A DNA stretch of 64,000 bases from Panagrolaimus kolymaensis. Its lineage: Eukaryota; Nematoda; Chromadorea; Rhabditida; Panagrolaimidae. The number at the start of each line of letters is the position of its first letter. The first letter of the stretch is position 1. The position numbers and the translations under genes are program-made. Where the stretch lies: assembly GCA_028622995.1 (NCBI GenBank), contig JAJQJQ010000007.1, forward strand, positions 7,130,001 through 7,194,000, written 5' to 3'. Positions 32,841 to 45,645 of the stretch are shown here, in pieces. The notes under the pieces are model-generated. The model worked only from the letters and a program-made list of their open reading frames with translations. It did no database searches and was not told where the DNA came from.

Positions 32841-35610
32841 ATGTCGGCGACTCTGTCTTTTCAACCATCAAAAAAGCGAGATGATTTGCAATGTTGGCGG
32901 GCATTTGCAATTTTATCTGTTTTATTATTTCATATTTGGCCGAATTTATTTCCTAATGGATATTTAGGAGTGGATATGTAAGTTTAAAAACCACAAAACA
33001 AAAAATTATGTTCCGAAAACTCAAATTTTTTTCAGATTTTTTCTTTTATCCGGTTACTTAATGGCCGCGCTTTATTCGTTTGATAAAAATATTTTTAAAT
33101 CAATAATAAATTTTTATTATCGAAGGTTAAAACGCATTTTGCCCATTTATGTTTTTGTGATAGCTTCCACTTTGATATTATTATCTCGATTTGTGTTTCC
33201 AGAAGAATATGATTTAATTATTGAAGATTCAATATGGGCTTTAAAATTATTAACTAATTATCAAGATTCATGGAAAAATCGAGGATATTTTGATACGGTA
33301 ATTTTTTTATTTAAATAAGTAAAATTTTAGTCAACAAAGTATCTTTGATGTTTAAATTTTTCAGGAATCAAACTATCGATTTTTTCGCCATTGTTGGTCG
33401 TTGGCAGTGGAAATGCAATTTTATTTTATATTTCCTTTTATTGCCATAACTCGAAATTATTTAACAAAAATAAAATATAAATTACTATTAATTTCAATCC
33501 TTACCATTTCTTTGCTATATCAAGCAATAATTCCAAATAAAATAATACAATATGAATCATTATTTTGTCGAATTTGGCAATTTTCATTTGGAATATTAGC
33601 TCAAAGCTTTTCATTTATTTCTATACAAAAATGGTGGCTTCGAGGATTTTTGATATTTACAACCGCCATTGTCTTTTCACCAACTATACTTCCGCAAATT
33701 TTTTCAAGTTTCATTGTTTTGGCTATGGTTGCCATTATAATTGCGGCATCCTCGACAACGGCAGAGAATGACCCTTTTATAGTTTTAACCACAAAAATTA
33801 TATCAAACTTGGTTATTTTGGGTGATATCTCTTATATTTTATATCTCGTTCATTGGCCTATTATAACCTATTCCAGGCTCATTAGTATATCGAGTGTTAT
33901 TGATTACTATAGTAAGAAAAAAATTTATAAACAACAAAAATTAAAGCTAAACATATAGGTTTTCGCAGAGAGGAAACTCAAGAAGCTTTTGAGCCGCCCT
34001 TCAGCAAATCAAAGCTTTGATGAAACAAAATAAAAAATTAAAAATCTTGCTAAATTTTTTTATTAATAATTTTTCTTATTTTAAATTTCAATCAAATCCA
34101 ATTTTTTCTATGCTAAAATTGAATCGAGAAAAAGTACAAAAATGGAAATTAATTTATTTTATTCGTTAAAAAATTTTTTCATTTTAACTATTGAAATTAA
34201 CTTTTTTTTTTACAAAAAAACAATAAATATATACGAAAGCAAAAATTGATAATAGCAGTATGGGAAAAAAATATATTTAAATTTTAGATGGAACATTGCT
34301 ATTCGTGGCATCCATATCAATATCATACATGGCACATAAAATCATTGAAAAGCCATTAATGAAATTATCCAATAATTATTTCTACTTAATTTTAATAATG
34401 CTATTTTTATACGCCTCTGCCATATATGCTCCCGGAAAGATGGCATTGCCTCCCATTGATTGCGAGGTGAATTTCTTTTTTATTTTATAATGTTTTTAAC
34501 CGAATTTTTTCAGAATGAAAATTCCTCTGAAATTACTCTAAAAGTATGGAAAAATTCCTTGAATTTTAATTCTCCTATGATTTTGCCACCGGAATGGACT
34601 TCGCAAAATGAAATTGAATTCGGTGTGAAACTTCGGGGTGAGAGCATGGGAGGAGTATTCCATTGCAATGATAGACATAGCATCCAAATCAATGGCACAG
34701 ACATGTTCTTATTTTGCGAAGTTAATGGCAAAAATCCAAATGGAAATCTTACGGCTTTATTGATTGGAAATAGTTTTTCCATGAATATTTTAGCCGCGGT
34801 CGCTGCAAATCCATTATTTTCTAAAGCCATTTTAGTTTTTGGCAATAGCATACCTTTTCCAATTCATGATAAAATTGAAGAATATTTTATGGAAGAATTA
34901 ATTAAAAAGATCAAACCCGATGTAACTTTTATTGTTCAAAGATATTATCAAAAAGAATTATGGGATACTCCAATCGAAAAAATTGAAGAAAATAAAGAAT
35001 TTCAACATTGGAACAAAACATTTAAAATAATTCAAAATTATACTTCCGCAATTATTTTAAATAAAGAACAAATTATTTTTCCATTTGATATTTCACAAGA
35101 TTATATTGGAAGAAAATTTTATAATCTCCCAATTGAATCAAGGTTGAAAAATCCGGTGAGTTAAAAACTCTCTAAAAAATGATGGAAGGAAAAACGCATT
35201 GAAAAAAACACTTGTTTTATGCGACTTTTAAAAAATCACAGTAAAAATATTAATTTTTTCAAAAAAATTTATTTTGTCTCTATTTTTCAAGAAATTTTTT
35301 TTTACAAAAGTTACTTATTTTTGATTTCAGAGTTTAAAGTTTGCTCGAAATTTCTTAAATTAATTTTTCACTTTTTTTTTTCCAGCAAAAATCAGAAATA
35401 ATGGAAGAATGGTTTAAAAAGTTAGATTGTCCCAAATGTGCATGGTTTGATTATCGAGAGGCATTTTGTGAAGGCGAATATTGCAATACTATCGACATTG
35501 CAACTGGGCTTCCAGTGTTTCGAGATACTGAACACATCTCTATTATGGGTTTACGGCATTTGAAACCTTTTATCGATGAAGCAATTAATAAAGTCTTATT
35601 TTCAAATTAA
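32841..35610 (+). CDS. Acyltransferase-3/SGNH membrane O-acyltransferase (OAC-1), 6 exons, 663 aa
   Basis: Exons 32841-32977, 33036-33297, 33365-33911, 34288-34466, 34514-35155 and 35386-35610 keep frame. The N-terminal two thirds is a multi-helix acyltransferase-3 domain: LSVLLFHIWPN with the conserved His, FFLLSGYLM, NFYYRRLKRILP, FRHCWSLAVEMQFY and DISYILYLVHWP. A lumenal SGNH-like domain follows, with block I as LTALLIGNSFS and a C-terminal DTEHISIMG that could supply Asp/His. Nematode oac proteins belong here; bacterial relatives O-acetylate surface sugars. Together with the neighbouring glycosyltransferases this suggests glycan O-acylation, but no substrate is known. Confidence 0.9.
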
Positions 35611-35723
35611 AAAACTAAATAATAATAATAATTAAAATTAAATAAATTTGTATAAAATACAAATTTGTGTTTTTTCTTTTGTATTTTTGAATTTAATTTA
35701 ATTTGTTTTAAAAAAACACAGAA

Positions 35724-38369
35724 TTAAATGTTATTAATTTTATTAAGAGCTTCCAAGATGCTTGAAGTAAATTTTAATGATGTCCTTGGAGTGATATGAC
35801 TTTCGTCACAAAACGTCGCTAGTTTTGTCCTTAAATTTACTGGATGGCAAAAATTTTCGGAACAAAATATTTTTTCAGTTGAAATTGTTTCACATTTAGA
35901 ACAATGCTTTACTGCTTCTTTTATTCGATTCCAACTAGGATCGTTTAATTTGCGATGGTTCTAAAACATAAATATTTATTTTACTTCTGGCTAAAAATAT
36001 TATATTAAGCCAACCTCGATGGAAACATTAAATTTGGCCAAGGAAGAATTTGTTAATAAAGTTTGAGCAAAGGTTAAAGGACTTTTATAGCCTAATCTAA
36101 AAAAAGCTCCAGAAAATTTATATCATGAGAAAAATCATTTTTGGGATGTTTAATTACTTTTCAAAAATAGGATTAGGTTCAATAATAATTAATTTTTGAG
36201 TAAAATTTGTGATGTGTAATAGAGTTTTCTTAATTTCTAAATAACCTGAATCCGTGGCTGTATCATTCATTGGATAATCTCCAAGAGTTGGAACATATTC
36301 TATCCTAAATGAAATGATAGTAATTAAAGATATGCATTGGAAAAAAATTCTAACCTGCTAAAGCTGATAATTACTGTTGGCTTGACAATTCTTAATAAAG
36401 GATAGTGAGCTGTATCAAAGTTAAGGCAAGGAGGGCTAAAAAAGAAACAAAAGTTTAAGGATAAAATAAAAAAAGCTAGAATTTTTAATAAAAAAAATAC
36501 GATTACTAACTTGGTATTAAATTTTTTAAATTTTTCATTTAATCCTCCAACAATCAATGTACACGCAGGACGTGAAAGAAAATATACTGTAGAAAACTTC
36601 ATTTTTGATTGATTAATTGCTTCCATAAATCCTCGAATTGCGAAATATGCATAACTATTTCCGGTGATCATAACTGTATTATTTGAAGTTGAATTCAACT
36701 AAAATAATATTTTTTCACAAAATAAAAGTTTTTCAAAAGTAAAAACTACTTTTATAGAACAATATTTAAACATTGGATGGTGTATTTTTGGTTGAGGAAC
36801 TTTAAAGTATTTTTCTATCAAAGGATCAATGTTACAATTTGTGTAATAAAATTGTCCACATGTTTTTGCTTCTTCTTCATTTGCTTTTATAAAATCATTT
36901 ATATTTGTTTTCTAAAAAAAGAAATATCTTAAGTTTTTTTTAAGCTCGGTGATGAATTAAGAAATACTTAACTTCTTGCGTTATAATTTTATTTTGATTT
37001 ACATTGTTATTTTCTGGTAAATATCCAACATAAATAGCAGCGATAATCAAATAACATAAAACAATAACTCCCAAACTAAATCTTGAATTATTGCCAACAG
37101 GCTTTTCAAAAATTTCATGAATGATGATGGACGACGCAAAAATTAATAAAAGAGTTAAGATTTTGGCTGAAAAAAGGCACTTTTAAGTCCATTCAAGTTT
37201 TCTATAATTAAAGTTTAAAAAAGATTCCTACCATTATTTAATTCAAAATATCGAAAATAAATAATTAATGACCAATGAATTAAATAAATTGTATAAGATG
37301 CATTTCCAATATAAACCAAAATAGAATCAAGTAATTTTGGTAATTTTATGGATTGAATCGAATTAGTGACAATAAAAATTCCAATCAAAGCAGTACATGC
37401 CAAACGAATGAAATAGGACATTAAATTGATTTCAAGAACCGATATCGGAGAAAAAGTTATGGCTCCAAGAAAAAATAAGCAAGCCATTGCTGTGTATTTT
37501 TGATGATTATTTGGTAGATGGATATTTTCCTTCTCAGCGTTTTCTATCAATAAAAAGTATTGTTGATTTTGATACTTGGAAAAAGAAAAAGCAGCCGTTC
37601 CAATTAAAAATTGCCAAATTCTACAAAAAACTAAACCAAATGAAATTGATTCAATGGGAATTAAAAAATGTAATAACCAAGATGCAAAACCAAAAATTAA
37701 TATCCAATTTAATGGTTTTTGTTTGGATAAAATAAATTTAATCAAAAATGGGGCCAACAGATAAAATTGAATTTCTACCCCCAAGGACCAAGTGTGAACA
37801 AAAAAGTTATATTCTGAGACTTGAAAAGTATTTTTATTATCTCAAGAAAATTCGGGTTTTCCATAAGTTTTATTTTATAAAAACATAAACCTTAAGAAAC
37901 AAGGGTATTTTCCTAACAACATTAAAAATAAATTTCTTACCAATTCGAAGTATTGTTTTTCATGAAACATTGGATAAAAATTATTTACAAAGAAAATCGA
38001 CCAAATTGCTTCGCTTTTAAGAAAATCAAAATGAGATTGTAGCAATAAAAAATTGCCAAGCACAAGGGTTATAGTAATAACCAATAAATAGATTGGAAAT
38101 ATTCGTTTAATCCTTCTGGAATAAAATGTGATCAAAGTGGCGGTGGAATTTTCTAATATCATAGTCATTAAATATCCAGATATAACAAAAAATCTAAAAA
38201 TATAAAATAAAATTGGAAAAAAATTCCATTTATAGATATTAAAATTTTACATATCAACTCCAAGAAAACCATGTGGAAATTTTTCCGGCCATAAATGAAA
38301 ACCCAGAACAGCCATAATTGCTAAAGCTCGAAGCCATTGAATATCATTTCTTTTGTTACCCCTTGCCAT
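35724..38369 (-). CDS. Acyltransferase-3/SGNH membrane O-acyltransferase (OAC-2), possibly frame-broken
   Basis: Start 38369. Recognisable minus-strand exons include 38369-38251, 38193-37941, about 37819-37232, 37167-36972, then the SGNH part (about 36695-36515, containing VMITGNSYAYFAIRGFMEA), LGDYPMNDTATDSGY near 36300 and a last exon 35960-35724 with FCDESHITP. Exons match OAC-3. At exon 3 the best acceptor (TTTTCAAG at about 37820) leaves the required frame one base short; read in frame with exon 2, a stop follows within 15 codons, whereas the OAC-3 equivalent is clean. It may use an unusual acceptor or be a recent pseudogene. The role would be as for OAC-1. Confidence 0.7.
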
Positions 38370-38958
38370 ACCTTTATTAAGAAATAGTTAAAGAAGTTTT
38401 GCTTTTTAGAAACATATAAAAAATTTTTAGAAAATAAAAATAAAAATGATCGATGTATAATTTTTTTATATATTTTCCTTTTTCTTCTTCCAAATGCTTT
38501 CTTATTAATAGGAAAGACGCTCCTCCGAACATATTTCCTTTTCTTTCTTTTTACAATACAATGTCCAATATTTGAAATTTATGTTTATTGACTTTATTGA
38601 AATAACATCATTCTTCCCTTTGATTTTGCATCAAAGAAAAAAACAATATTGAAAAAATTATGTCTGGTATCCAAGGAAAAGCTTCTTTTAAGTCTTTTAT
38701 AAAAAAGATTTTAAAAAAAATAATTTTTAAAAAGATCTTAAATTTTTTTGTTGTAATTTATGAAAAAAAAATGCAAAAAAATATTTTTTTGCATGGTTTC
38801 AGTTTTTACAAAAAGAATTTTTTAATGTAAAATCGCATCTTGTAAAACAATATTTTTAAAACAAAAAATACCTATTAACTGAAGGTTGCAAAATTATTTT
38901 TTTAAGTACTTTGAGATATATTAATTTTGTTAGAAGAAACTATTTTTTATAAGAAAAT
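38370..38958. other. Spacer between tandem OAC-3 and OAC-2
   Basis: AT-rich, 590 bp. No gene seen; it must hold the OAC-2 promoter. Confidence 0.5.
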
Positions 38959-41721
38959 TTATAGCTCATTATTATAAAAATTATTAAGAGCTTCCAAGAT
39001 GCTTGAAGTAAATTTTAATGATGTCCTTGGAGTCATATGGCCTTCATCACAAAAAGTTGCTAATTGAGTTTGTAAATCGACAGGATGACAAAAATCTTCG
39101 GAACAAAATATTTTTTCGGTTGAAATTGTTTCACATTTTTTGCAGTGCTTTACAGCTTCTTTTAATCGATTCCATGATGGATCGTGAACTTTATGGTGGT
39201 CCTAAAAAACAATTTTTCCCATTTAATTTTAGAGTGTAAAATCAAAAAATGACTGCTAGAGAAATATTAAATTTCGATAAAGGTTGTCCACAATCAATAG
39301 CTTTAGCAATTGTGAGTGGGTTTAAATAACTAAAAACCAAACAATTTGTATTAAGAAATAATTCCTACTAAAAACTTTACTTTTTTATAACAGGATTAGG
39401 TTCAATAATAATTAATTTTTGAGTAAAATTAGTTATGTGTAATAAAGTTTTTTTCACTTCTAAATAACCTGAATCCGTAGCTGTATCGTTCAATGGATAA
39501 TCTCCAAACGTAGGAACATAATCGATTCTAAATTTACAAAAGTCAAAGCTAGGTGGAAAGAAACAAATCTAAATTGCAGTACCTGCTATATTGAATAATT
39601 ACTGTGGGTTTGACAATGTTTAATAAAGGATAGAATGCTTTATCATAGTTTACGCAAGGTGGGCTAAAAAACTAACAATTTTAAAAAAAAATCTAAATTT
39701 AATTTTGCTATTTCGGGGAATGACTTTTTTTAAAAATCAATCTCAAAAGTTTTTGGGAAAATTTGAATATTTGAAGACGAGTTTTTAGTGACGGAAAACT
39801 TTTTGAACAAAAAGACATTCATATTTTTAAGGATGAATGGGAAAACGTTGTAAAAAAAGTTAATTATAAAAACTAAAAAAAACTTAAACCACAAATTTAA
39901 GGGTTTGTTAGCCACAAAAATAGCCAGATTTGCATATTTAATGTTTCAAACTATAGAAAAATTTAATAATAAAATAATCAATAACGTACGTGGAATGAAA
40001 TTTTTCGTTTAATCCTCCCACAATCAATGTACACGCGGGACGAGAAAGAAAATATACTTTAGAAAAATCCATTTTTGAATGATTTATAGCTTCCATAATT
40101 CCTCGAATAGCAAAAATTACATAACTATTCCCAGTGACCATAATTGTATTTTTTGAAGTGGAATTTAACTAAAAAATGGTTAATCAAAAAGTTCCATGCT
40201 TTTTTTAAATAAAAAAAACCTTTATAGAGCAATATTTGAATAATTTATCATTTGGATCACCTGTTGGGACTTTAAAATGCTCTTCTATTAAAGGGTCATT
40301 TTCACAATTGGAATAGTAAAAATCACATGTATCCATTTCTTTTTCGTTTGCTGTTATATATTTATTGATTGAGGATGTCTTAAATCAAAACTTATTTAAG
40401 TCTACTTTTTAAAAGGCTTGAAAAAGAAGACTTACTCTTTTTGAAAATCCAAAACATAAACTTAGGGAAATTAGGTAGCAGAGAATTATAACAGCCGAGT
40501 TATAGGTCCATGGACTTTTCCCAATAGGCTTTTCAAAGTATTCATGAATGAGGATGGATGAAACAAAAATACACAAAAGAGTGAAAAAGTTGTCTAAAAA
40601 TAATATAAAAAAAAGTAAATAAAATGAATGTGAAAAAGATTGCTTAAACTTACTGAATTGGATATCAAAATATCGGAAATAAATAATTAAAGGCCAATGA
40701 ATTAAATAAATTGTATAAGATGCATTTCCAATATAAACTAACAAAGAATCAAGTAATTTTGGTAAGTTTATGGATTGGGTCGAATTAGTGAAAATAAAAA
40801 TTCCAGTCAAAGCAGTACATGCCAAACGAATGAAATATGGCATTAAATAAATGTGAAGAATAGAAAAAGGAGAAAATAAAAAAATTCCAAGGATAAATAA
40901 GCAAATATATGAAAGGAGAAAAGTACTCGAGCTTGACTCAGCAACGCTTTGTTTGTCACATTTTTCTGATATCGAGTCATATTCTTGGTTTTGCGATAAT
41001 TTCGAAAGACAAAAAGAAGCGGTGCCAATTAAAAATTGCCAAACTCGACAAAAAACTAAACCAAACGAAATTGATTCATTTGGAATTAAAAAATGCAATA
41101 ACCATGATAAAAATCCAAAAATAAATGTCCATTTTAGCCGATTATTCTTTGATAAAATAAATTTTATCAAAAATGGCGCCAATAAATAAAATTGTATTTC
41201 CACTCCCAGGGACCATGTATGAACAAAAAAGTTAAATTCTGATATCTGCAGAAATTTTTTTTTAGGTTTTATAAAATCGTAAAAATACACACCATTTCAA
41301 AATACTTTTTTTGATGAAATATAGGATAAAAATTATTTATGAAAAATATGGACCAAAGTGTCTCTTTTTTAAGGAATTCAAAATACGAATATAAAAGAGT
41401 AAAATAACCAAAAATCAAAAAACCCGTGATAACCAATAAATAAGTTGGAAAAATTCGTTTAATTCTTCTGGAATAAAATGTGACCAAAGTGGCGGTGGAA
41501 TTTTCTAATATCATAGTCATTAAATATCCAGATATAACAAAAAATCTAAAAATATAAAATAAAATTGGAAAAAAATTCCATTTATATATATTAAAAATTT
41601 ACATATCAACTCCAAGAAAACCATGTGGAAATTTTTCCGGCCATAAATGAAAACCCAGAACAGCCATAATTGCTAAAGCTCGAAGCCATTGTAAATCATC
41701 ACGCTTTTTCAAAGCCAACAT
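38959..41721 (-). CDS. Acyltransferase-3/SGNH membrane O-acyltransferase (OAC-3)
   Basis: Minus-strand exons read as 41721-41603, 41545-41293, 41245-40654, 40593-40436, 40378-40220, 40168-39990, then about 39664-39590, about 39528-39385, about 39331-39250 and about 39201-38959. Motifs are MAVLGFHLWPEKFPHGF, TFYSRRIKRIFPTYLL, FFVHTWSLGVEIQFYLL, NASYTIYLIHWPL and EYFEKPIGKSPW, then the SGNH block MVTGNSYVIFAIRG and FCDEGHMTP near the end. The donor after FNISLA (GTCATT) is weak. The intron at about 39665-39989 carries an extra 200 bp compared with OAC-2. Tandem with OAC-2 in the same orientation, and nearly identical across exon 1, intron 1 and the start of exon 2. Confidence 0.82.
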
Positions 41722-42087
41722 TTACAAAAATAAAAAAATATATAAATAAGATAAAAATGAGTATCGATGAGGTCTTCGTTAAAGGTGCACCGCTTATGTT
41801 GCTTATAAACATTCAAAAGCATATTTAGATGTTTTTTATTTTTAATTTTCATTTGACCTAAATTTAAATTTAAGTTTTTTGGTGTAAATCAACAAAGGGT
41901 CAGCATACTTTTTTTAAACTTATTTATAAAAAAATTTTTTAGTTATTTTTTTAAATTTGTTTTTTTTAAATATACTTATTCCAGTTTGGTCCGAATAGGG
42001 AAGAAGCATCTCAAGGTACGAAGAGCTGAAGAGAAAAAATGAGATTACTCAAGATAGGATTTTATATTTTTTAGGTCAGCAACGAAG
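41722..42087. other. Divergent spacer between OAC-3 and the exostosin-like gene
   Basis: A 366-bp AT-rich region that should contain both promoters. TTTTTTAG at about 42067-42074 could be a trans-splice acceptor for the downstream gene. Confidence 0.45.
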
Positions 42088-43531
42088 ATGCTACTAGGTC
42101 GTCAGCTTGCTAGGTCAGTGAATCAAAAAATCGAGAAAAAAATAATATGTATTGATTTTAATTTACCAATCGCCAAATTGATTTTGAAAAATAAAGGAAA
42201 AAAATATTTTTTTGAAGAAAAAATGGTTAAATTAGAAAATCGTTTGAAAATTTCTTATAAAATTTTTATTTTTACCATTATTTTTGTAATTTTTTATTTA
42301 TGGAATCTATTAAATAAAGTCAATGCGCCAATTTTGAGGAAAAAACAGGTTTTTGTGTATGAAAAACAAAATTTCTCTGAAAATTCAAGAGAATTTAATT
42401 TTGATTATTTCAAGCTTAAGAATAAATTTAATTTAAGTGATAAATATTTTTTTGAAGCTCCATTTATTTCGAGTGATTACAAATTTAAGCATATTTTTGG
42501 AAATTTATCGGATTTTAAATGGAATACCGCCGGAATGGATATTGAATTTCAGCCTGAATCAGTAAAATGTGGAAATATAGTTTTTATTAAAACTGATTAT
42601 GTTAATGATTTTTTTATTAAATATCATTCAGATATTAAACATCCGTATATTTTAATTACGCATGAAAGTGATTATCATGTGGGATATACGGAGCAATTAA
42701 AATATTTGATGAATGATTCTAAAATTATTATGTGGTTTGCCCAAAATATTAAAGCCAAGTTCGTTATTTATAAAAAATTGCACAAATTAATTTATTTTTC
42801 TTGGCTTATTTTATTGTTAGTTTTTGATTATTTAATTTTTGCTTTTTTAGACATCCAAAGTTAAGTCCTTTGCCTTTAGGCGTGGTAGCTTCAGAAGGCG
42901 AAGATTTTTCAATTATAAAGAAACTTACTCAAAAACCGATTCCATATTTTGATCGAAAAAATTTATTATATTTAAACTTTAACCCAAATACAAATAAAAA
43001 TAGAGAAGCAATCAGAAACTATTTTAAAGACACTTTTGGAAGATATTCGGATGTTTTGATTGTTGAAGAGAGACTTAAATGGAAAGAATATTTAGAAAAT
43101 CTTGGAAATTCTCAATTTGTCTTAAGTCCGCCTGGTAAAAAATTAAATCCATCTATTTTTTTTTAGTAAAAACTAACTTTTTGTGCGGTCAAAAAAATTT
43201 TGCAAGCGTCTGCTTTTTTCTAGAATCAACATTTTTTCCTGGGTTTTTAGGAAATGGAATAGATTGCCTTCGAACTTGGGAAGCTTTATATATGGGTGCC
43301 GTGCCAATTGTATTGAAAAATGAATTAATGCCTTTGTATGAAAACATGCCAGTCATGATAGTCGAAAATTGGACTGAAGTGACAGAAGAAAATTTATTTA
43401 AATTTCAAAAGGAAAATCTTCTTGAAAACTTCAGTTCTGATGAAATTCCTTTGAGACCAAAATTGTGGCTAAGGTATTGGATAAATGAAATAATGAGTGT
43501 AAAAGAAAATTATGTAAATAAATTTTGTTAA
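42088..43531 (+). CDS. Exostosin-like (GT47-type) glycosyltransferase, 3 exons, 411 or 366 aa
   Basis: Exons 42088-42758, 42851-43134 and 43251-43531. The first ATG gives 411 aa; the ATG at 42223 (MVKLENRLKISYK) puts the membrane anchor IFIFTIIFVIFYLWNLL near the N-terminus, as expected for a type II enzyme, and may be the true start (366 aa). The second half shows the exostosin-type C-terminal signature: HPKLSPLPLGVVASEGED, NSQFVLSPPGNGIDCLRTWEALYMGAVPIVLKNE and LPLYENMPVMIVENWTEVTEE (reading approximate at splice joins). GT47 enzymes act in heparan or related glycan synthesis. The acceptor sugar is unknown here. Confidence 0.82.
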
Positions 43532-43932
43532 TAAGTTTTTTTTTATTTTTGGTAAAAAACTATTTCCTCTTGAGATTTTTTGTTTTCTATTGAGCTCTGT
43601 GATCCCAAATTTCATAAATATTTCATTAAAATTATTGAAATTATTAAACATTTAAAAAAAAAGAGCAGCTAAAATAAAAAAGAGTAATTCTTAATTTTTA
43701 AATATTCTGTTTCTCCCCGAAAACAGGTGAAAAAAAAATCTAAAAAAAGAGAAAAGGGATAATTATTTTTAGCAAAAATAAAAAAAACTTCCGTGAAGTC
43801 TTATATAAAAATTTAGATGGTTTAGGAATTATCCTAGATACCAAAGAAAAAATTTAATCATTCGTTTGTTTTTTAAAAAGTAATTATTCATATTTTTGAA
43901 CGATCCCTTTTGCTTCCTAAAATTATTTTGAT

Positions 43933-44346
43933 ATCCCTCGAGTCCTGATGCAAGAATTACAAATGCTTATTTTGCTCATAATTTATTCGGGAACTGCAAA
44001 AAACGTTATGAAAGAAATTTTAGTTCATATTGTTCAGCAGCTGTTTTATGTTATACAAAAAAGGAGGCTGAGTTTTTTAAGAAAAACCGAACTATATATA
44101 AATATTGTAAAAGCTTCATTTATGGTTGTATAATAATATACCAGGAAATAACAAATGCAGTAAATTACCATAGTAATTTACCACTTCATTTTTTAAAATA
44201 TAAATTAATCCTTTCTTGTCAAATATCTTTAATATCAAGTTTTGATTATCATAAAAAAATTAAAAAATTAGAAATTGTTCTCTTCCCTGCTTCAGAACCA
44301 TGGAATATGATGAGGAATCTTCACCGATTTTGGATTGTCCAATAAA
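43933..44346 (+). other. Open frame of about 137 codons without an early ATG, unassigned
   Basis: From just after a stop at about 43930 the frame stays open to 44346, overlapping the start of the 7TM gene in another frame. It contains NLFGNCKKRYERNFSSYCSA with several Cys residues and an aromatic-rich second half. No domain, start or splice context supports a gene. The rest of 43532-43932 is AT-rich with nothing recognisable. Confidence 0.2.
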
Positions 44347-45645
44347 TGGTGTAATTCATCTTTCATTTTATGGTGAATTTGGTTGTATATTATTAAATTT
44401 TCAAAATATTTTGTATTTTATTCATCTTGGAGAAATTTGTGTTGCTTTATCAATAATTATAATTTTGATATCTCTTTTTGGTGGAATTAAAGAAGATTAT
44501 CGTTGGTTTATTCTTAATCAAGCTATTTGGGAATTACTTAATAGCCTTCGATATAATTGTGATAAAGTGAATTTTAATGATCAAGGAAACTTTTGTGATT
44601 TTTATTGGTTTATTCCGCCATTCGATGATGGGCCCTTGGGTGATCCACATGATACATTTAAAAAATTCTTTGGTTTATTTTTTAATTTTGCCATATCCTT
44701 TAATATATATCAGGCAGTTTTTTTATTAACATTTTCAAGATTTAGTGTATTATTTTTTCCATCGTTTTATGAGAAATTTACAAAAAATCGTCGAATTTTT
44801 TATACTATTTTTATTTTTAATTTTTTAAATTGTTTTATAAATATTGATGAATTATTAAATATAATTAATACAAAACGAATGTATTATTTAGTGGAAATAA
44901 ATAATATAACTTTGATTGCAGCACTCAGAAATCCTAAACATCCTATGTGGAATGATACTTTATTTAAGCAAGTTTTTTAGTTTTTTTAGTACTAAAATGG
45001 GGCTCGAACTGGAGATCCCAACAAAATTGCCTGTGCTGCTAAAATATAGAATTTTTATAATTTTTCAAGCCTCCAGAACCTCATATGACTTTAAATTAGA
45101 CCCATTTTAATATTTGCTGCCTTTTTTTTTTTAGATTAGTTGGAATTGTTATGCAAATTAGTTCTTATCTAATTTATTTATTACCTTCAATTTATTTAAC
45201 TTTTTCTATAATTGCTTCAATATCGCTTTTTATTCGAATAGGAAAGCAAGCTAAATTTCAATTAAAACATAATCGACGAGATTTTATTAGTACTCTTCGA
45301 ATAAATATAGTTATTTTTTTACAAACTTTAATCTTAGTTTTTGTATTTTGTTTTCAAGTTGCTGCAAATTTTGCAAATATATTAATTTTGTTAAGCATTC
45401 AAATGGATTCATATCCATTTCCGGAATGGATGAATGCAATATCGAAAACAATTTTAACTGAAATTAAACAATTTCGTATTTTATTGGAATGCATTATAGT
45501 TTTAACCATTATGACGGGATATCGTGAGGCTATAACGACTTTCATTAAATTTATTTATTTTATGATTCGACATCCTAAAAAGAGTTTTAAAAAATTTAAA
45601 GCAAAAATGAATTTGGTTTCGTCAAGAGTCATTCCATTGAAATAA
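44300..45645 (+). CDS. Seven-transmembrane serpentine receptor (chemoreceptor-like), 2 exons, about 385 aa
   Basis: Exon 1 starts at 44300 and exon 2 is 45135-45645. Hydrophobic helices include LGEICVALSIIIILISLFGG, FFNFAISFNIYQAVFLLTFSRF (FSRF at the DRY position), YTIFIFNFLNCFI, YLIYLLPSIYLTFSIIASISLFI, TLRINIVIFLQTLILVFVF and LLECIIVLTIMTGYREA, ending in a basic tail. The topology matches nematode chemoreceptors; I cannot assign the family. If exon 1 ends at 44971 (CAA|GTTTTT) the frame does not match exon 2. Ending at 44946 (CCTAT|GTGGAA) restores it with 385 aa. A 123-bp MITE-like insert lies in the intron and may explain the odd donor. Confidence 0.72.
44990..45112. mobile_element. Small Tc1/mariner-like MITE in the receptor intron
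   Basis: Ends are TA-CTAAAATGGG at the left and CCCATTTTAA-TA at the right: 10-bp terminal inverted repeats with one mismatch, flanked by the dinucleotide TA. The size is 123 bp and it has no coding sequence. TA target duplication is the Tc1/mariner rule. Confidence 0.5.

Noticed and set aside
44990..45060. tRNA-like sequence (CTCGAACTGGAGATCCC resembles a T-arm)
   Set aside because: No acceptor stem, anticodon arm or consistent cloverleaf could be built; a MITE explains the segment better.
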